51,762 nt of DNA from Pseudomonadota bacterium (GTDB taxonomy: Bacteria; Pseudomonadota; Alphaproteobacteria; Acetobacterales; Acetobacteraceae). The number at the start of each line of letters is the position of its first letter. Positions within the stretch are counted from its first letter, which is position 1. The stretch spans positions 1 to 51,762 of the forward strand of contig JAKBBM010000008.1 of assembly GCA_021808545.1 (NCBI GenBank). The letters run 5' to 3'. The notes below the pieces were generated by a model. It was not told where the DNA came from. It made no database searches and worked only from the letters and a program-made list of their open reading frames with translations. Below, in pieces: positions 44,034 to 51,762 of the stretch. A program made the translations under genes and the position numbers.

Positions 44034-45174
44034 GTTTGAAGCTCTCCAGCTTGTAAGGGGAATGCCTTGCATAACCGCCATGGGGGCGGGCATTGAGCAA
44101 CGCGGTCATGGCCGCGCGCGCCACAGCCGACAAAGGCAGACCAAACTGAGCGTAAATCCGTGCCACCATGGCCAGCGGGTCGGCCACCAGCTCATCATAC
44201 TGCACATTCAGCTTGCGCTCTTGCGGCACTTTGGCCGCGTGGTCAAAAGCCAGAAGGCGGTTGGCTCCTTCAATCCAGCGCTCCGAAACCTGCGCGCCGA
44301 TTTCCCCGGCATCTATATTATGCAGGAAGGGCCGGCGCAGCACCTCGGTCAGATGCGCGACCGAGCTGAGCACCGCTATGGGGTTGCGATGCACGACAAC
44401 AAAGCGCGCATCGGGATAGGTTTTTAGAATTGAATCCAAGGTGAATGTGTGGTCTGGGCATTTCAGTACCCAGCGCGCGGGGCGGCCATCTTGCAAAAAC
44501 TGCAGAAACCGCCGGTGAAACGCAAAACCGTCATCATAGCCGTGCGCTTCCAGCCAGGCAAAATAAGAGGGCACACGGTGGGTCGCATCAAAGCGCAGGC
44601 TCTGGAACACATGGGCGAGGATTTCGCTGCATTCCTGCGGACTGTCGGCGCTAATCGGGTGCATATCGTCAAACCCTGGCGCAAGCTGCCCATACAGGCG
44701 CAATTGCCGCTCCACGGCGCGGGCGCGGGCATTGCGCGCGGGGTTGAACCCTGGCGGGCGCGGTCCTGGATAGATGGTCTGCCAGTTGCGCGGCACGAGA
44801 CTATCCGGATCTTGCGCCATCAGCGTATGCAAAAAGGTCGTGCCCGAACGCGGCAGGCCAAGAATAAAAACCGGCGCCGTGATGGGGGCCTGCCCCAGCG
44901 CCGGATTGGCCGCATGCGCATCGTGGATTTTTTGCGCATTGCGCAAAAGCCGCAATATATCCCAACGCAGAGCGAGCTTGCCAAACAAGGTCAGCTTGGA
45001 TTCGGCTCGCACGGCGGCCATGAGCTGCTCCAACCCGGCGCGCGCGGCGATATCTGGCGTGGCATGCGCGGCACGGATCAGGTCGCGCGGCGCAAGGGAG
45101 GGCAGCAGCCTATCGGGCACCAGGGGTTCGGCGATACGAAATCCAGGCCCAATCAACGCAGCAAGACTCGCCAT
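43966..45174 (-). CDS. PAPS-dependent sulfotransferase family protein
   Basis: The 5'-phosphosulfate loop is FILGLPRSGTTFLHTLMAQDP, and the 3'-phosphate-binding segment is ARFVVVHRNPIAVLSSVAHLTEVLR. These are the diagnostic Sulfotransfer_3-type motifs. Family members move a sulfuryl group from PAPS to a glycan, lipid or peptide. The length is 402 residues. It is downstream of gloA by 2 bp, at the tail of the bamA-lpx operon. Its stop lies inside the convergent glycosyltransferase gene, 68 bp overlap. The acceptor is unknown; a surface glycan made by the neighbouring transferases is a reasonable guess. Confidence 0.85.
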   Translation of the reverse strand: MASLAALIGPGFRIAEPLVPDRLLPSLAPRDLIRAAHATPDIAARAGLEQLMAAVRAESKLTLFGKLALRWDILRLLRNAQKIHDAHAANPALGQAPITAPVFILGLPRSGTTFLHTLMAQDPDSLVPRNWQTIYPGPRPPGFNPARNARARAVERQLRLYGQLAPGFDDMHPISADSPQECSEILAHVFQSLRFDATHRVPSYFAWLEAHGYDDGFAFHRRFLQFLQDGRPARWVLKCPDHTFTLDSILKTYPDARFVVVHRNPIAVLSSVAHLTEVLRRPFLHNIDAGEIGAQVSERWIEGANRLLAFDHAAKVPQERKLNVQYDELVADPLAMVARIYAQFGLPLSAVARAAMTALLNARPHGGYARHSPYKLESFKLSLPALQARFAPYVRQYCQGSR

Positions 45175-45176
45175 GG

Positions 45177-45575
45177 TCAGCGCGGCTTGCGTTCGATTAA
45201 TTCAATCTTGTAGCCATCCGGATCCTCGATGAAGGCAATCACCGTGGTGCCGAATTTCACCGGGCCCGGCTCGCGGGTAATCTTCACGCCCGCCGCGCGC
45301 AGACGCTCACAGGTGGCCCGCACATCCGGCACGCCAAGCGCCAGATGCCCAAAGGCAGAGCCGATCTCGTAACGATCAACCCCCCAATTATAGGTCAGCT
45401 CAAGCACGGTGTGGGTCGCCTCGTCGCCATACCCCAGAAAGACCAGCGTATATTTACCGTCCGGCACGTCCGTGCGGCGCAATTCGCGCATTCCAAGCTG
45501 TCCTGCGTAGAAGGCGATGCTCCGTTCCAGGTCGCCCACCCGCAGCATTGTGTGCAGATAGGAAAATTCGCTCAT
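45177..45575 (-). CDS. gloA: Lactoylglutathione lyase (glyoxalase I)
   Basis: GloA converts the methylglyoxal-glutathione hemithioacetal to lactoylglutathione. The two vicinal-oxygen-chelate halves are visible: [29 protein letters not shown] with [24 protein letters not shown], and [19 protein letters not shown]. The metal ligands expected are the N-terminal His, the Glu in VLELTYN, the His in FGHLAL and the Glu in KIELIE. The 132-residue length is standard. It sits 24 bp after lpxI and 2 bp before the sulfotransferase. Confidence 0.95.
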   Translation of the reverse strand: MSEFSYLHTMLRVGDLERSIAFYAGQLGMRELRRTDVPDGKYTLVFLGYGDEATHTVLELTYNWGVDRYEIGSAFGHLALGVPDVRATCERLRAAGVKITREPGPVKFGTTVIAFIEDPDGYKIELIERKPR

Positions 45576-45599
45576 GCTTCAGCCTCCGCGCGAGTTAGA

Positions 45600-46418
45600 T
45601 CAAGGCCGGATGCCAAGCAGGAACATACCCGCGGCATCGGCCATTTCGACCATGGATGGTCTATCGGCTAAAATAGTGCTGTCTGCCTCAAATACCACTC
45701 CCCGCAACCCCGCATCACACGCATGGCGGATCGTTTCTGGCCCCATTGTCGGCAAATCCGCCCGCCTCTCCTGCCCCGGCTTGGCGAGCTTCACCAAAAT
45801 CGCGGCTGGGCCCGGCCGGACCAGCAGCGGAATCCGCGCCATCATGGCGTCCGTGCCCTCCACCGCTTCCACCGCCAGAATAATGCCCTGCTGCACCACA
45901 CAGGCTTGGCCAATATCGGCGGCGCCAATGAGCTTCAACGCGCTTACCGCGCGTTCAATATCGGCCATGGCGGCGGCATCGGGGGGCGTACTGGTCAGCA
46001 CGCCTTCTGGGGCCAGCAGCGTGCCCATAATGTCGTGCGCGCCCAAAATCTGGAATCCTTCCTCGGAGAGCACACGCACAATGGCGGCCAGCAGCCCATC
46101 ATCGCCCATGAAAGCCGCGCGCCCCACCCGGGCCAGCAGCCTGGCCCCCTCCGCATCTGGCCGCAGCGACAGGAAAGACGGCCGCTTAACCGGGCCGATC
46201 ATCACCAGCTCGGCACAGCCCCTTGCGCGAAAAGCCTGACACATCGCGCCAATGGCGCCGAGCCGGAAGAATTGATGCGCATAGGGCGCAAGTACGCTGG
46301 GCTCGGCAAAGCCCTCAATCCCGGCGACAAAAACATCCCGCCCCGCCGCGCGCGCGGCCGCCGCCACCTGGCCTGGTAACGGCCCGCCGCCGGCAATAAT
46401 GCCCAAGGCCCCGCTCAC
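45600..46418 (-). CDS. lpxI: UDP-2,3-diacylglucosamine pyrophosphatase LpxI
   Basis: LpxI makes lipid X by attacking the alpha phosphate of UDP-2,3-diacylglucosamine, replacing LpxH in alphaproteobacteria. Family motifs are LGIIAGGGPLPGQVA, MIGPVKRPSF, GDDGLLAAIVRVLSEEGF, VLAVEAVEGTDAMM-like ILAVEAVEGTDAMMAR, and DLPTMGPETI near the C-terminal catalytic Asp. The 272-residue length is typical. It starts 9 bp after lpxA, in the order lpxD-fabZ-lpxA-lpxI. Confidence 0.95.
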   Translation of the reverse strand: MSGALGIIAGGGPLPGQVAAAARAAGRDVFVAGIEGFAEPSVLAPYAHQFFRLGAIGAMCQAFRARGCAELVMIGPVKRPSFLSLRPDAEGARLLARVGRAAFMGDDGLLAAIVRVLSEEGFQILGAHDIMGTLLAPEGVLTSTPPDAAAMADIERAVSALKLIGAADIGQACVVQQGIILAVEAVEGTDAMMARIPLLVRPGPAAILVKLAKPGQERRADLPTMGPETIRHACDAGLRGVVFEADSTILADRPSMVEMADAAGMFLLGIRP

Positions 46419-46427
46419 GGCGAAGTG

Positions 46428-47252
46428 TCAGCCCTCGGCATCCGCCGCGCCGGCGAGATTGGTGAGAATCCCATGCCGGCTTGGCGTGGCGATAAAATCC
46501 AGCATCTGCATCACATAAGGCGCATCGGCATAGGTTTCGCGGGCCGCCCGCACGCGTTCGGCGAACACGCCATCCCCCGCGAACAGGAATTTATAGGCGC
46601 TGTTCAACCGCGTGATCTCGGCCTTCTCCAGCCCCTTTCGCTTCAGCCCAATCAGGTTCAGCCCCAGCAGCTCGGCCCGTGTACCAAACACGCGGCCATA
46701 GGGGATCACATCGCGGGTCACACCGGTTAAGCCGCCAACCATGGCGCCCGCCCCCACGCGCACGAATTGCAGCAAGGCCGCGTTGCCGCCGATCACGGCG
46801 CGCGCACCAATCTCGACATGCCCGCCCAATGCGACATTGTTGGAGATGATCACCCCATCGCCTAGCAGACAATCATGCGCGACATGCACGGTCGCCATCA
46901 GCAGGCAATCCGCGCCGATGCGGGTAATGCCCGTGCCGGTTACGGTGCCGCGATGGATCGAGGCATGTTCGCGGATCTGTGTGCGCGGGCCGATCTCGGT
47001 CTCGGTATCCTCGCCCTTATATTTCAAATCCTGCGGCGCCAGCCCCACCGTACAGAACGGAAATAATTTTACGCCAGCGCCCAGCCGCGTGCGGCCCTCG
47101 ATCGCCACATGCGAGACGAGCTCGACCCCCTCCTCCAGCACCACTTTCGGCCCCACCGTGCAGAACGGGCCGATTTTCACGCCCCGTGCGATGCGCGCCC
47201 CCTCGGCGATGATCGCGCTGGGATGGATATTGCTCTGCACCGTATTCAACAT
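46428..47252 (-). CDS. lpxA: UDP-N-acetylglucosamine acyltransferase
   Basis: LpxA adds the first 3-OH acyl chain in lipid A synthesis. The left-handed beta-helix hexapeptide repeats begin at IHPSAIIAEGARIARGVKIGPFCTVG. The catalytic His lies in VHVAHDCLLGDGVIISNNVALGGHVEIG. The C-terminal helical domain starts near LIGLKRKGLEKAEI. The 274-residue length is slightly above the usual about 260. It is separated from fabZ by 110 bp, where I see no gene or clear terminator. lpxI follows. Confidence 0.96.
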   Translation of the reverse strand: MLNTVQSNIHPSAIIAEGARIARGVKIGPFCTVGPKVVLEEGVELVSHVAIEGRTRLGAGVKLFPFCTVGLAPQDLKYKGEDTETEIGPRTQIREHASIHRGTVTGTGITRIGADCLLMATVHVAHDCLLGDGVIISNNVALGGHVEIGARAVIGGNAALLQFVRVGAGAMVGGLTGVTRDVIPYGRVFGTRAELLGLNLIGLKRKGLEKAEITRLNSAYKFLFAGDGVFAERVRAARETYADAPYVMQMLDFIATPSRHGILTNLAGAADAEG

Positions 47253-47362
47253 GCTCCGCCTGTCTTTGCTCCGTCCGTCCCGCTCTACGCGGCGGCGGGG
47301 TTTGCGGCCAAATCAATCATTATGACCGGATATTGCCTTCAAAACCGCCCTCAAGCCAAGGC

Positions 47363-47854
47363 TTAGACCGGCTTGACCTGCTCCATGATCATTGCCGTGA
47401 TCGAGGCTTCCGCCACCACCGCGCCATCCACCCGGGCCACGCCATTAAAGCGCCAGACATTACCCCGCCTGCGATCCTTGCTCAGGGTCAGGCGCAGCGT
47501 ATCGCCCGGAGTCACCGGCTTGCGGAATTTCGCGTTCTCGATCGACATGAAATACACGACCGGAATGCCCGCCTCCGGCCCCAGCGTGGCGATCACGAGC
47601 CCGGCCGCGGTTTGGGCCATGCTCTCCACGATCAGCACACCCGGCATCACCGGATGGCCTGGGAAATGCCCCTGGAAGAACGGCTCGTTCATCGTCACGT
47701 TCTTGATGCCAACGGCGGAATGGTCCTTGCGCACATCCACCAGCCTGTCCAGCAGCAGGAATGGGTAACGATGCGGGATCATCGTCAATAATTGCTTGAT
47801 GTCGATCAGCTCGACATCAACCGGGGGCATGTCTGGGTTCGTCACGTCGTTCAT
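47363..47854 (-). CDS. fabZ: 3-hydroxyacyl-[acyl-carrier-protein] dehydratase
   Basis: FabZ removes water from beta-hydroxyacyl-ACP in fatty acid elongation, competing with LpxA and LpxD for hydroxyacyl-ACP. The hot-dog-fold motifs are [15 protein letters not shown] and [23 protein letters not shown], with catalytic His and Glu present. The 163-residue length is normal. It is 20 bp after lpxD, matching the lpxD-fabZ-lpxA order of most Proteobacteria. Confidence 0.97.
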   Translation of the reverse strand: MNDVTNPDMPPVDVELIDIKQLLTMIPHRYPFLLLDRLVDVRKDHSAVGIKNVTMNEPFFQGHFPGHPVMPGVLIVESMAQTAAGLVIATLGPEAGIPVVYFMSIENAKFRKPVTPGDTLRLTLSKDRRRGNVWRFNGVARVDGAVVAEASITAMIMEQVKPV

Positions 47855-47874
47855 CGCTCAGCTCTACCTGTATT

Positions 47875-48909
47875 TTATCCCTTGCGCCCGCCCTGGGCGA
47901 GTTTACGGAGGGTCAGCACCTCCCTGAAAAAAGCCTTCGATTTCTGCGCCGGCGAGCCCAGAACCTCTTCGCCGGCCGGCACATCCTGCATCACCCCGGC
48001 TTGCGCGCCCACCCTGGCCCCAGCCCCGATGTGCAAATGCCCGGTCAAGCCCGCCTGGGCCGCGATCATTACGCCGGGGCCGATCTCGGTCGAGCCGGAA
48101 ATCCCGGCCTGGGCGACAATCACGGCATTGGCGCCGACCTTCACATTATGGCCGATCTGCACAAGATTATCGATATGTGCGCCCGGCCCAATCACCGTAT
48201 CCTGGGCCGAGCCCCGATCGATGGTGGTATTCGCGCCAATTTCGGCGCCATCGCCAATCAATACGCGCCCCAATTGCGGCACGGGGGTGAAGCCGGTGCG
48301 GGAAATGGCAAAGCCAAACCCATCCTGGCCAATACGCGCGCCGGGATAGATCGTCACCCGATCGCCCAGCCGCGCATGGCTAATCGTGGTCTGGGCATGG
48401 ATACGGCAGTCACGGCCGATCACCACGCCATCGCCGATGCAGGCCAGCGGCCCGATGCTGGTGCCAGCACCAATCTCGGCCCGCGCGCCAATCACAGCCC
48501 CCGCCTCAATCGCGGCGGTGGGGTCAATGATGGCTGCGGGGTCAATCATCGCGCTGGGGTGAATACCCGGCACCACGGCAGGGCTGGGATGAAACAGCGC
48601 CAGCACCTTGGCCCAGCCGACATAGGGCTCGGGCACCACCAGAACGGCGCAGCCCTGTGGCGCCTTATCCGCGAAATCAGGATGCAGGATCACCGCCCCG
48701 GCCCTCGTTGCGGCCAGCTGCGCCGCATAACGCCGGTTGTCGAGAAAACTCACATCCTGCGGTCCGGCAGCGGCTAACGGCGCCACGCCATGAATCAGCC
48801 GTTGCGGCGTATCTGTCTCGCAGCCCAAAAGGGCCGCGATCTCACCCAAACCATGCGGCCCGGTGCGCGTGAAAAACCGCGCGTCACCGGGTTTGCTCTC
48901 ATCGGACAT
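47875..48909 (-). CDS. lpxD: UDP-3-O-(3-hydroxyacyl)glucosamine N-acyltransferase
   Basis: LpxD adds the second hydroxyacyl chain to the amino group. The N-terminal uridine-binding domain (1-about 105) is followed by a long left-handed beta-helix ([26 protein letters not shown]...). The catalytic His is in [29 protein letters not shown]. The C-terminal helix [14 protein letters not shown] is present. The 344-residue length is typical. It is 8 bp after skp and upstream of fabZ. Confidence 0.96.
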   Translation of the reverse strand: MSDESKPGDARFFTRTGPHGLGEIAALLGCETDTPQRLIHGVAPLAAAGPQDVSFLDNRRYAAQLAATRAGAVILHPDFADKAPQGCAVLVVPEPYVGWAKVLALFHPSPAVVPGIHPSAMIDPAAIIDPTAAIEAGAVIGARAEIGAGTSIGPLACIGDGVVIGRDCRIHAQTTISHARLGDRVTIYPGARIGQDGFGFAISRTGFTPVPQLGRVLIGDGAEIGANTTIDRGSAQDTVIGPGAHIDNLVQIGHNVKVGANAVIVAQAGISGSTEIGPGVMIAAQAGLTGHLHIGAGARVGAQAGVMQDVPAGEEVLGSPAQKSKAFFREVLTLRKLAQGGRKG

Positions 48910-48917
48910 AGCGGGTC

Positions 48918-49691
48918 CTATGGCGCGGCCTGGCCGTTGCCTTGCTCCTGCTCTTGTTCCTGCACCTGTTGTTTCAACTCAGGGGTCACCACGCTGGGCG
49001 GGACCTTTACGCTGGGGAGCAGCTTATTCAGCTCGGCCACGGTTTCGTTGGTGATGTCAAAGGCCTTGTCGTCGAGCAGCACCTGTTCGCGATGCAGCAC
49101 CAGATTCATGCCGTGCGCCGTGGCCTCCTGGCGGATAATGGCGATCAACTCACCCTCGATCTGCGACAATGCGGCCTGCCCGGCATTCTGGATCGCCTGG
49201 TTGCGCTCCTCAAACTTGGTCTGGGTCGCCGCGATCTCGTTACGCAGCGCTTGCTCCTTGGCTTCGAGCTGCGAGTCGCTAAGCTTGCCGCGTTCCTTGT
49301 TGATCGCCTGCTGTTCGTCCTGAATCTTGGCGCGCGCGGCTTTGGCGTCATTCGACAGCGCTTCCTGGCGCTGCTGGATCACCTTCTGCACCCCCTGCGC
49401 CGCGGTGGATTTCTGCATCACCTCGGGCACGCTCAGCACGCCGATCACGGCGGTGGGCGGCGGCGCCTCGGCCGGCAAGGGCGGCAGATTGGGCACCTTG
49501 GGCTTCGCCTGCTGTTCAGGCTTGGCCGTCATGGCGGCGGGCAGCTTGGGCGCATGCGCCGCCTCAGGGGTTGGCGCGCTTTCCTTGTGGGTGGGGGGCA
49601 CAAAATAACCGGCGGATTGCGCCCATGCGGCCGGCATGCCGCCCAGGGTTACAAGCGGCAAAGCCAGAAGAATACGGGAAATAGCTGACAC
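48918..49691 (-). CDS. skp: Periplasmic chaperone Skp/OmpH, Pro-rich N-terminal extension
   Basis: Skp holds unfolded outer-membrane proteins for BamA. The signal peptide is [24 protein letters not shown]. Residues about 30-85 are Pro/Ala/Lys-rich and likely disordered. The OmpH core starts at [30 protein letters not shown] and continues as long coiled-coil helices ([22 protein letters not shown]). It ends in the strand [25 protein letters not shown] and a Gln/Glu-rich tail. At 257 residues it is longer than the usual about 160-200. bamA stops at 49692, directly adjacent. Confidence 0.92.
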   Translation of the reverse strand: MSAISRILLALPLVTLGGMPAAWAQSAGYFVPPTHKESAPTPEAAHAPKLPAAMTAKPEQQAKPKVPNLPPLPAEAPPPTAVIGVLSVPEVMQKSTAAQGVQKVIQQRQEALSNDAKAARAKIQDEQQAINKERGKLSDSQLEAKEQALRNEIAATQTKFEERNQAIQNAGQAALSQIEGELIAIIRQEATAHGMNLVLHREQVLLDDKAFDITNETVAELNKLLPSVKVPPSVVTPELKQQVQEQEQEQGNGQAAP

Positions 49692-51762
49692 TTAGAACCT
49701 CGTACCAAAAGAAACACGGAATTGCTGGGTCTGGTCGCCCTTCTGTTTCACAACAGGGTCGGCCAGGGAAAGATTGATCAGCCCGAACGGGGTGTTCCAG
49801 GACACGCCCACCCCCACACCCACACGCGGGGCCGAGCTGTCATAAAGCGGCTGGGTCACGCCATTGAGCGAGATGGTCCGCGCGCCCCAGAGCGAGCCGA
49901 CATCGACAAAGGCGAAGCCGGAAATCCCCAGATCGGGCGAGACAGGCAGCGGGAAATGCAACTCGGTCGATTGCGTCCACATATACCGCCCGCCAATCTG
50001 GCTGCCATTTTGCTGCGCGCTCCCCGCCACGCTGGGGCCCACACCGCCATCGGCAAAACCGCGCAGACTGTCGCCGCCCAGGAAGAAACGGTCCTCGATC
50101 TTGTCATGATACCCCATGATGGGCAGCAAATATCCCGCCGTGGCGGAGAATTTCAGCACCCACGCCTTGGAGCCCATCAGATGCTCCAGCGGGATATAAT
50201 AGGAAATATCCGGGCTGATGCGGATATATTTGGCATTGCCCCCCACCCCGGCGAAATCGGTGGTGAGATCGGCCATCAGGCCCGAGGTTGGGTTTTGGTC
50301 ATCATCCAGATAATCGAATGTCAGCGTCTGGCTGATCTGCGACAGGCTGGACGAGCCCTTTTCGCTCTGAATATAAATATTCGTGCTGCTGGCGGTGGGA
50401 ATATCGTAAATATTGCGCTGGCTGAGCGTATAGGTGAAGCTTTGGCGAACATGCGCGTTAAAGCGGTAGCCCAGCCGCAAATCCCCGCCGACCGAGCTTT
50501 CCGAATAAGCATAGGCCTGCGACGCGGCGGTGTAGGAATTCGTCACCGTGCGGAAGGCATCGACCCCCGCGATCAGGTTACGATCGAGGAAATACGGATC
50601 GGTCACGCCCACATTCAGCTGCGTGCCGCGCTGCGCCAGCAACGTGTTGATGGAAGCATTAATACCGGTACCCAGAAAATTATTCTGGCTAAGCCCGGCA
50701 TTGAGCAGCGCGCCCAGGCTGGAGGAATACCCGCCGCCCAGCGAGAACTGGCCGGTCGCTTCCTCGGTCACCTGCGTGTTCAAAATCACCTGCTGCGGCG
50801 TGGAGCCTGGGCTGGTCGTGATTTTCTCATCCTTGAAGAAACCCAAATTCTTTAGCTTCTTCTTAGATTCGTCGATCTTGCTCTGATTATAGGCATCGCC
50901 CGCGGCCACGGTCAGCTCGCGGCGGATCACCTTATCCTCGGTGCGGGTGTTGCCGGTAATGTCGATGCGCTGGATATAAACGCGCGGCCCGTTCACAACA
51001 TTAAGCGTAATCGCCAGCGTCTTCTTGGCCGGATCCGGCTTCACGTCGGGGTTTACCTGGGCAAAGGCATACCCCAAATCGAGGGCGCGCTTGGTCAGCG
51101 CATCCACACCTTCCTGCAGGGCATCGCCATCGAACCATTCCCCCTTGGAGAGCGGCACCAAGCCGCGCAGCTTCTTCTCGCTCAGCGAGCGGATGCCCGA
51201 GACGATCTTGACCGAGCCAACCTTGTAACGCGCGCCCTCGGAAATATCGAAGGTGACATAGAAGGATTTGCGGTCCGGGCTGAGATTGGCGTTGACACTC
51301 CTGATCTGGAAGTTCGCGTAGCCCTTATGCAGGTAGAATTTGTGCAGCAGGTACTCATCGTACTCAATCCGCTTGGCGTTATAGTCGTCGGCGCTGGAAA
51401 GGAACCGCCACCAGGCCGATTGCCGGCTGGAAATAACGTCGCGCAGCGTGGCCTGGCTGAAATGCCGGTTGCCGATGAAGCTGATGCGGCTGATCTGGGT
51501 CATCGCCCCGTCATGGCAGTTGAACACCACATTCACCCGGTTGTCGGGCAGCTTGATGATCTTGGGCGTGACGGTGGCGTTGAAGTGCCCCTTCTGGGCG
51601 TAGAGGTCGAGCAGGGCACTGCGCGCCTTCGCCGCCTCTTCCAGCGTGAACACCGAACGCGGCTTAAGGCTTATGGCGGCCTTCGCATCCTTGTCGGTGA
51701 TCGCCTTGTTGCCGGAGAAGAACACCTGGTCGACAGTCGGGTTCTCGACCACATGCACGATC
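49692..51762 (-). CDS. bamA: Outer membrane protein assembly factor BamA, N-terminus cut by window edge
   Basis: BamA is the core of the BAM complex that folds and inserts outer-membrane beta-barrels. About 690 residues are visible. The first is in the ENPTVDQVFFSGNKAITDKD segment, which aligns with the start of POTRA2, so the signal peptide and POTRA1 lie outside. POTRA2-5 are followed by a 16-strand barrel (FSLGGGYSSSLGALLNAGLSQNNFLGTG). The conserved L6 motif reads LRGF in GGDSLRGFADGGVGP (VRGF in E. coli). The protein ends in FRVSFGTRF, with the terminal Phe. It heads the visible bamA-skp-lpxD-fabZ-lpxA-lpxI-gloA run. Confidence 0.96.
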   Translation of the reverse strand, partial: IVHVVENPTVDQVFFSGNKAITDKDAKAAISLKPRSVFTLEEAAKARSALLDLYAQKGHFNATVTPKIIKLPDNRVNVVFNCHDGAMTQISRISFIGNRHFSQATLRDVISSRQSAWWRFLSSADDYNAKRIEYDEYLLHKFYLHKGYANFQIRSVNANLSPDRKSFYVTFDISEGARYKVGSVKIVSGIRSLSEKKLRGLVPLSKGEWFDGDALQEGVDALTKRALDLGYAFAQVNPDVKPDPAKKTLAITLNVVNGPRVYIQRIDITGNTRTEDKVIRRELTVAAGDAYNQSKIDESKKKLKNLGFFKDEKITTSPGSTPQQVILNTQVTEEATGQFSLGGGYSSSLGALLNAGLSQNNFLGTGINASINTLLAQRGTQLNVGVTDPYFLDRNLIAGVDAFRTVTNSYTAASQAYAYSESSVGGDLRLGYRFNAHVRQSFTYTLSQRNIYDIPTASSTNIYIQSEKGSSSLSQISQTLTFDYLDDDQNPTSGLMADLTTDFAGVGGNAKYIRISPDISYYIPLEHLMGSKAWVLKFSATAGYLLPIMGYHDKIEDRFFLGGDSLRGFADGGVGPSVAGSAQQNGSQIGGRYMWTQSTELHFPLPVSPDLGISGFAFVDVGSLWGARTISLNGVTQPLYDSSAPRVGVGVGVSWNTPFGLINLSLADPVVKQKGDQTQQFRVSFGTRF

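Noticed and set aside
1-51762. CRISPR arrays, phage or insertion elements, and a toxin-antitoxin or defence island
   Set aside because: No repeat-spacer pattern, transposase, integrase or nuclease/toxin motif seen on either strand.

Overview
The window is about 52 kb of high-GC chromosomal DNA with alphaproteobacterial gene order. Four features point to the Acetobacteraceae: a large secreted-type protein ending in a Hint_2 domain, a hopanoid side-chain locus, LpxI as the lipid A hydrolase, and a Mg-type HemB. An acidophilic genus such as Acidocella or Acidiphilium is plausible. The genus is an inference; no rRNA gene is present to settle it. Almost everything is core chromosome. I see no prophage, insertion sequence, CRISPR array or transfer gene.

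Layout, left to right. (1) 1-2.1 kb: a flavin monooxygenase cut by the left edge, a divergent TetR regulator with a clear palindromic operator between them, and tRNA-Pro(CGG). (2) 2.2-7 kb: amiC, mrcA and prfB, with prfB read through a programmed +1 frameshift that the ORF track misses. (3) 7-10 kb: an LpxR-like lipid A deacylase, a DsbA/FrnE-like oxidoreductase, a small EF-hand-like protein and rpsD. (4) 10-14.3 kb: a 1413-residue Ala/Gly-rich repeat protein with a C-terminal Hint domain. (5) 14.4-18.5 kb: rnr, an S41 protease and rpmG. (6) 18.5-25.5 kb: a tight nine-gene leftward operon, rpiB-glyA-nrdR-ribD-ribE-ribB(X)-ribH-nusB-thiL. (7) 25.5-29 kb: an NRAMP-like transporter divergent from hemB, with a perfect FNR/FixK-type box and two Fur/Mur-like sites between them, then an SDR. 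(8) 28.9-33.9 kb: an NDUFAF6-like protein, Fe-type sodB, a GNAT, a DUF4168-like gene broken by an in-frame stop, an alcohol dehydrogenase and an HSL-type esterase.

(9) 33.9-41.5 kb: the isoprenoid/hopanoid locus. dxs-hpnM-hpnI-hpnJ runs left and ispH-hpnH runs right, from one shared 303 bp intergenic region. The first and last MEP-pathway enzymes therefore each lead an operon of hopanoid-decorating genes. hpnK, normally the partner of hpnI and hpnJ, is absent here. (10) 41.5-45.2 kb: two glycosyltransferases and a sulfotransferase, possibly a surface-glycan set. (11) 45.2-51.8 kb: the envelope operon bamA-skp-lpxD-fabZ-lpxA-lpxI-gloA, with bamA cut by the right edge.

The window is thus dominated by envelope biology: peptidoglycan, lipid A synthesis and trimming, outer-membrane protein assembly, hopanoids and probable surface glycans, together with riboflavin, heme and one-carbon metabolism. 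I found no convincing wholly new system. The points most worth following are the Hint-domain protein, the divergent dxs/ispH hopanoid locus without hpnK, the FNR/Fur-type control region, the NRAMP metal-site changes and the stop-interrupted DUF4168 gene.
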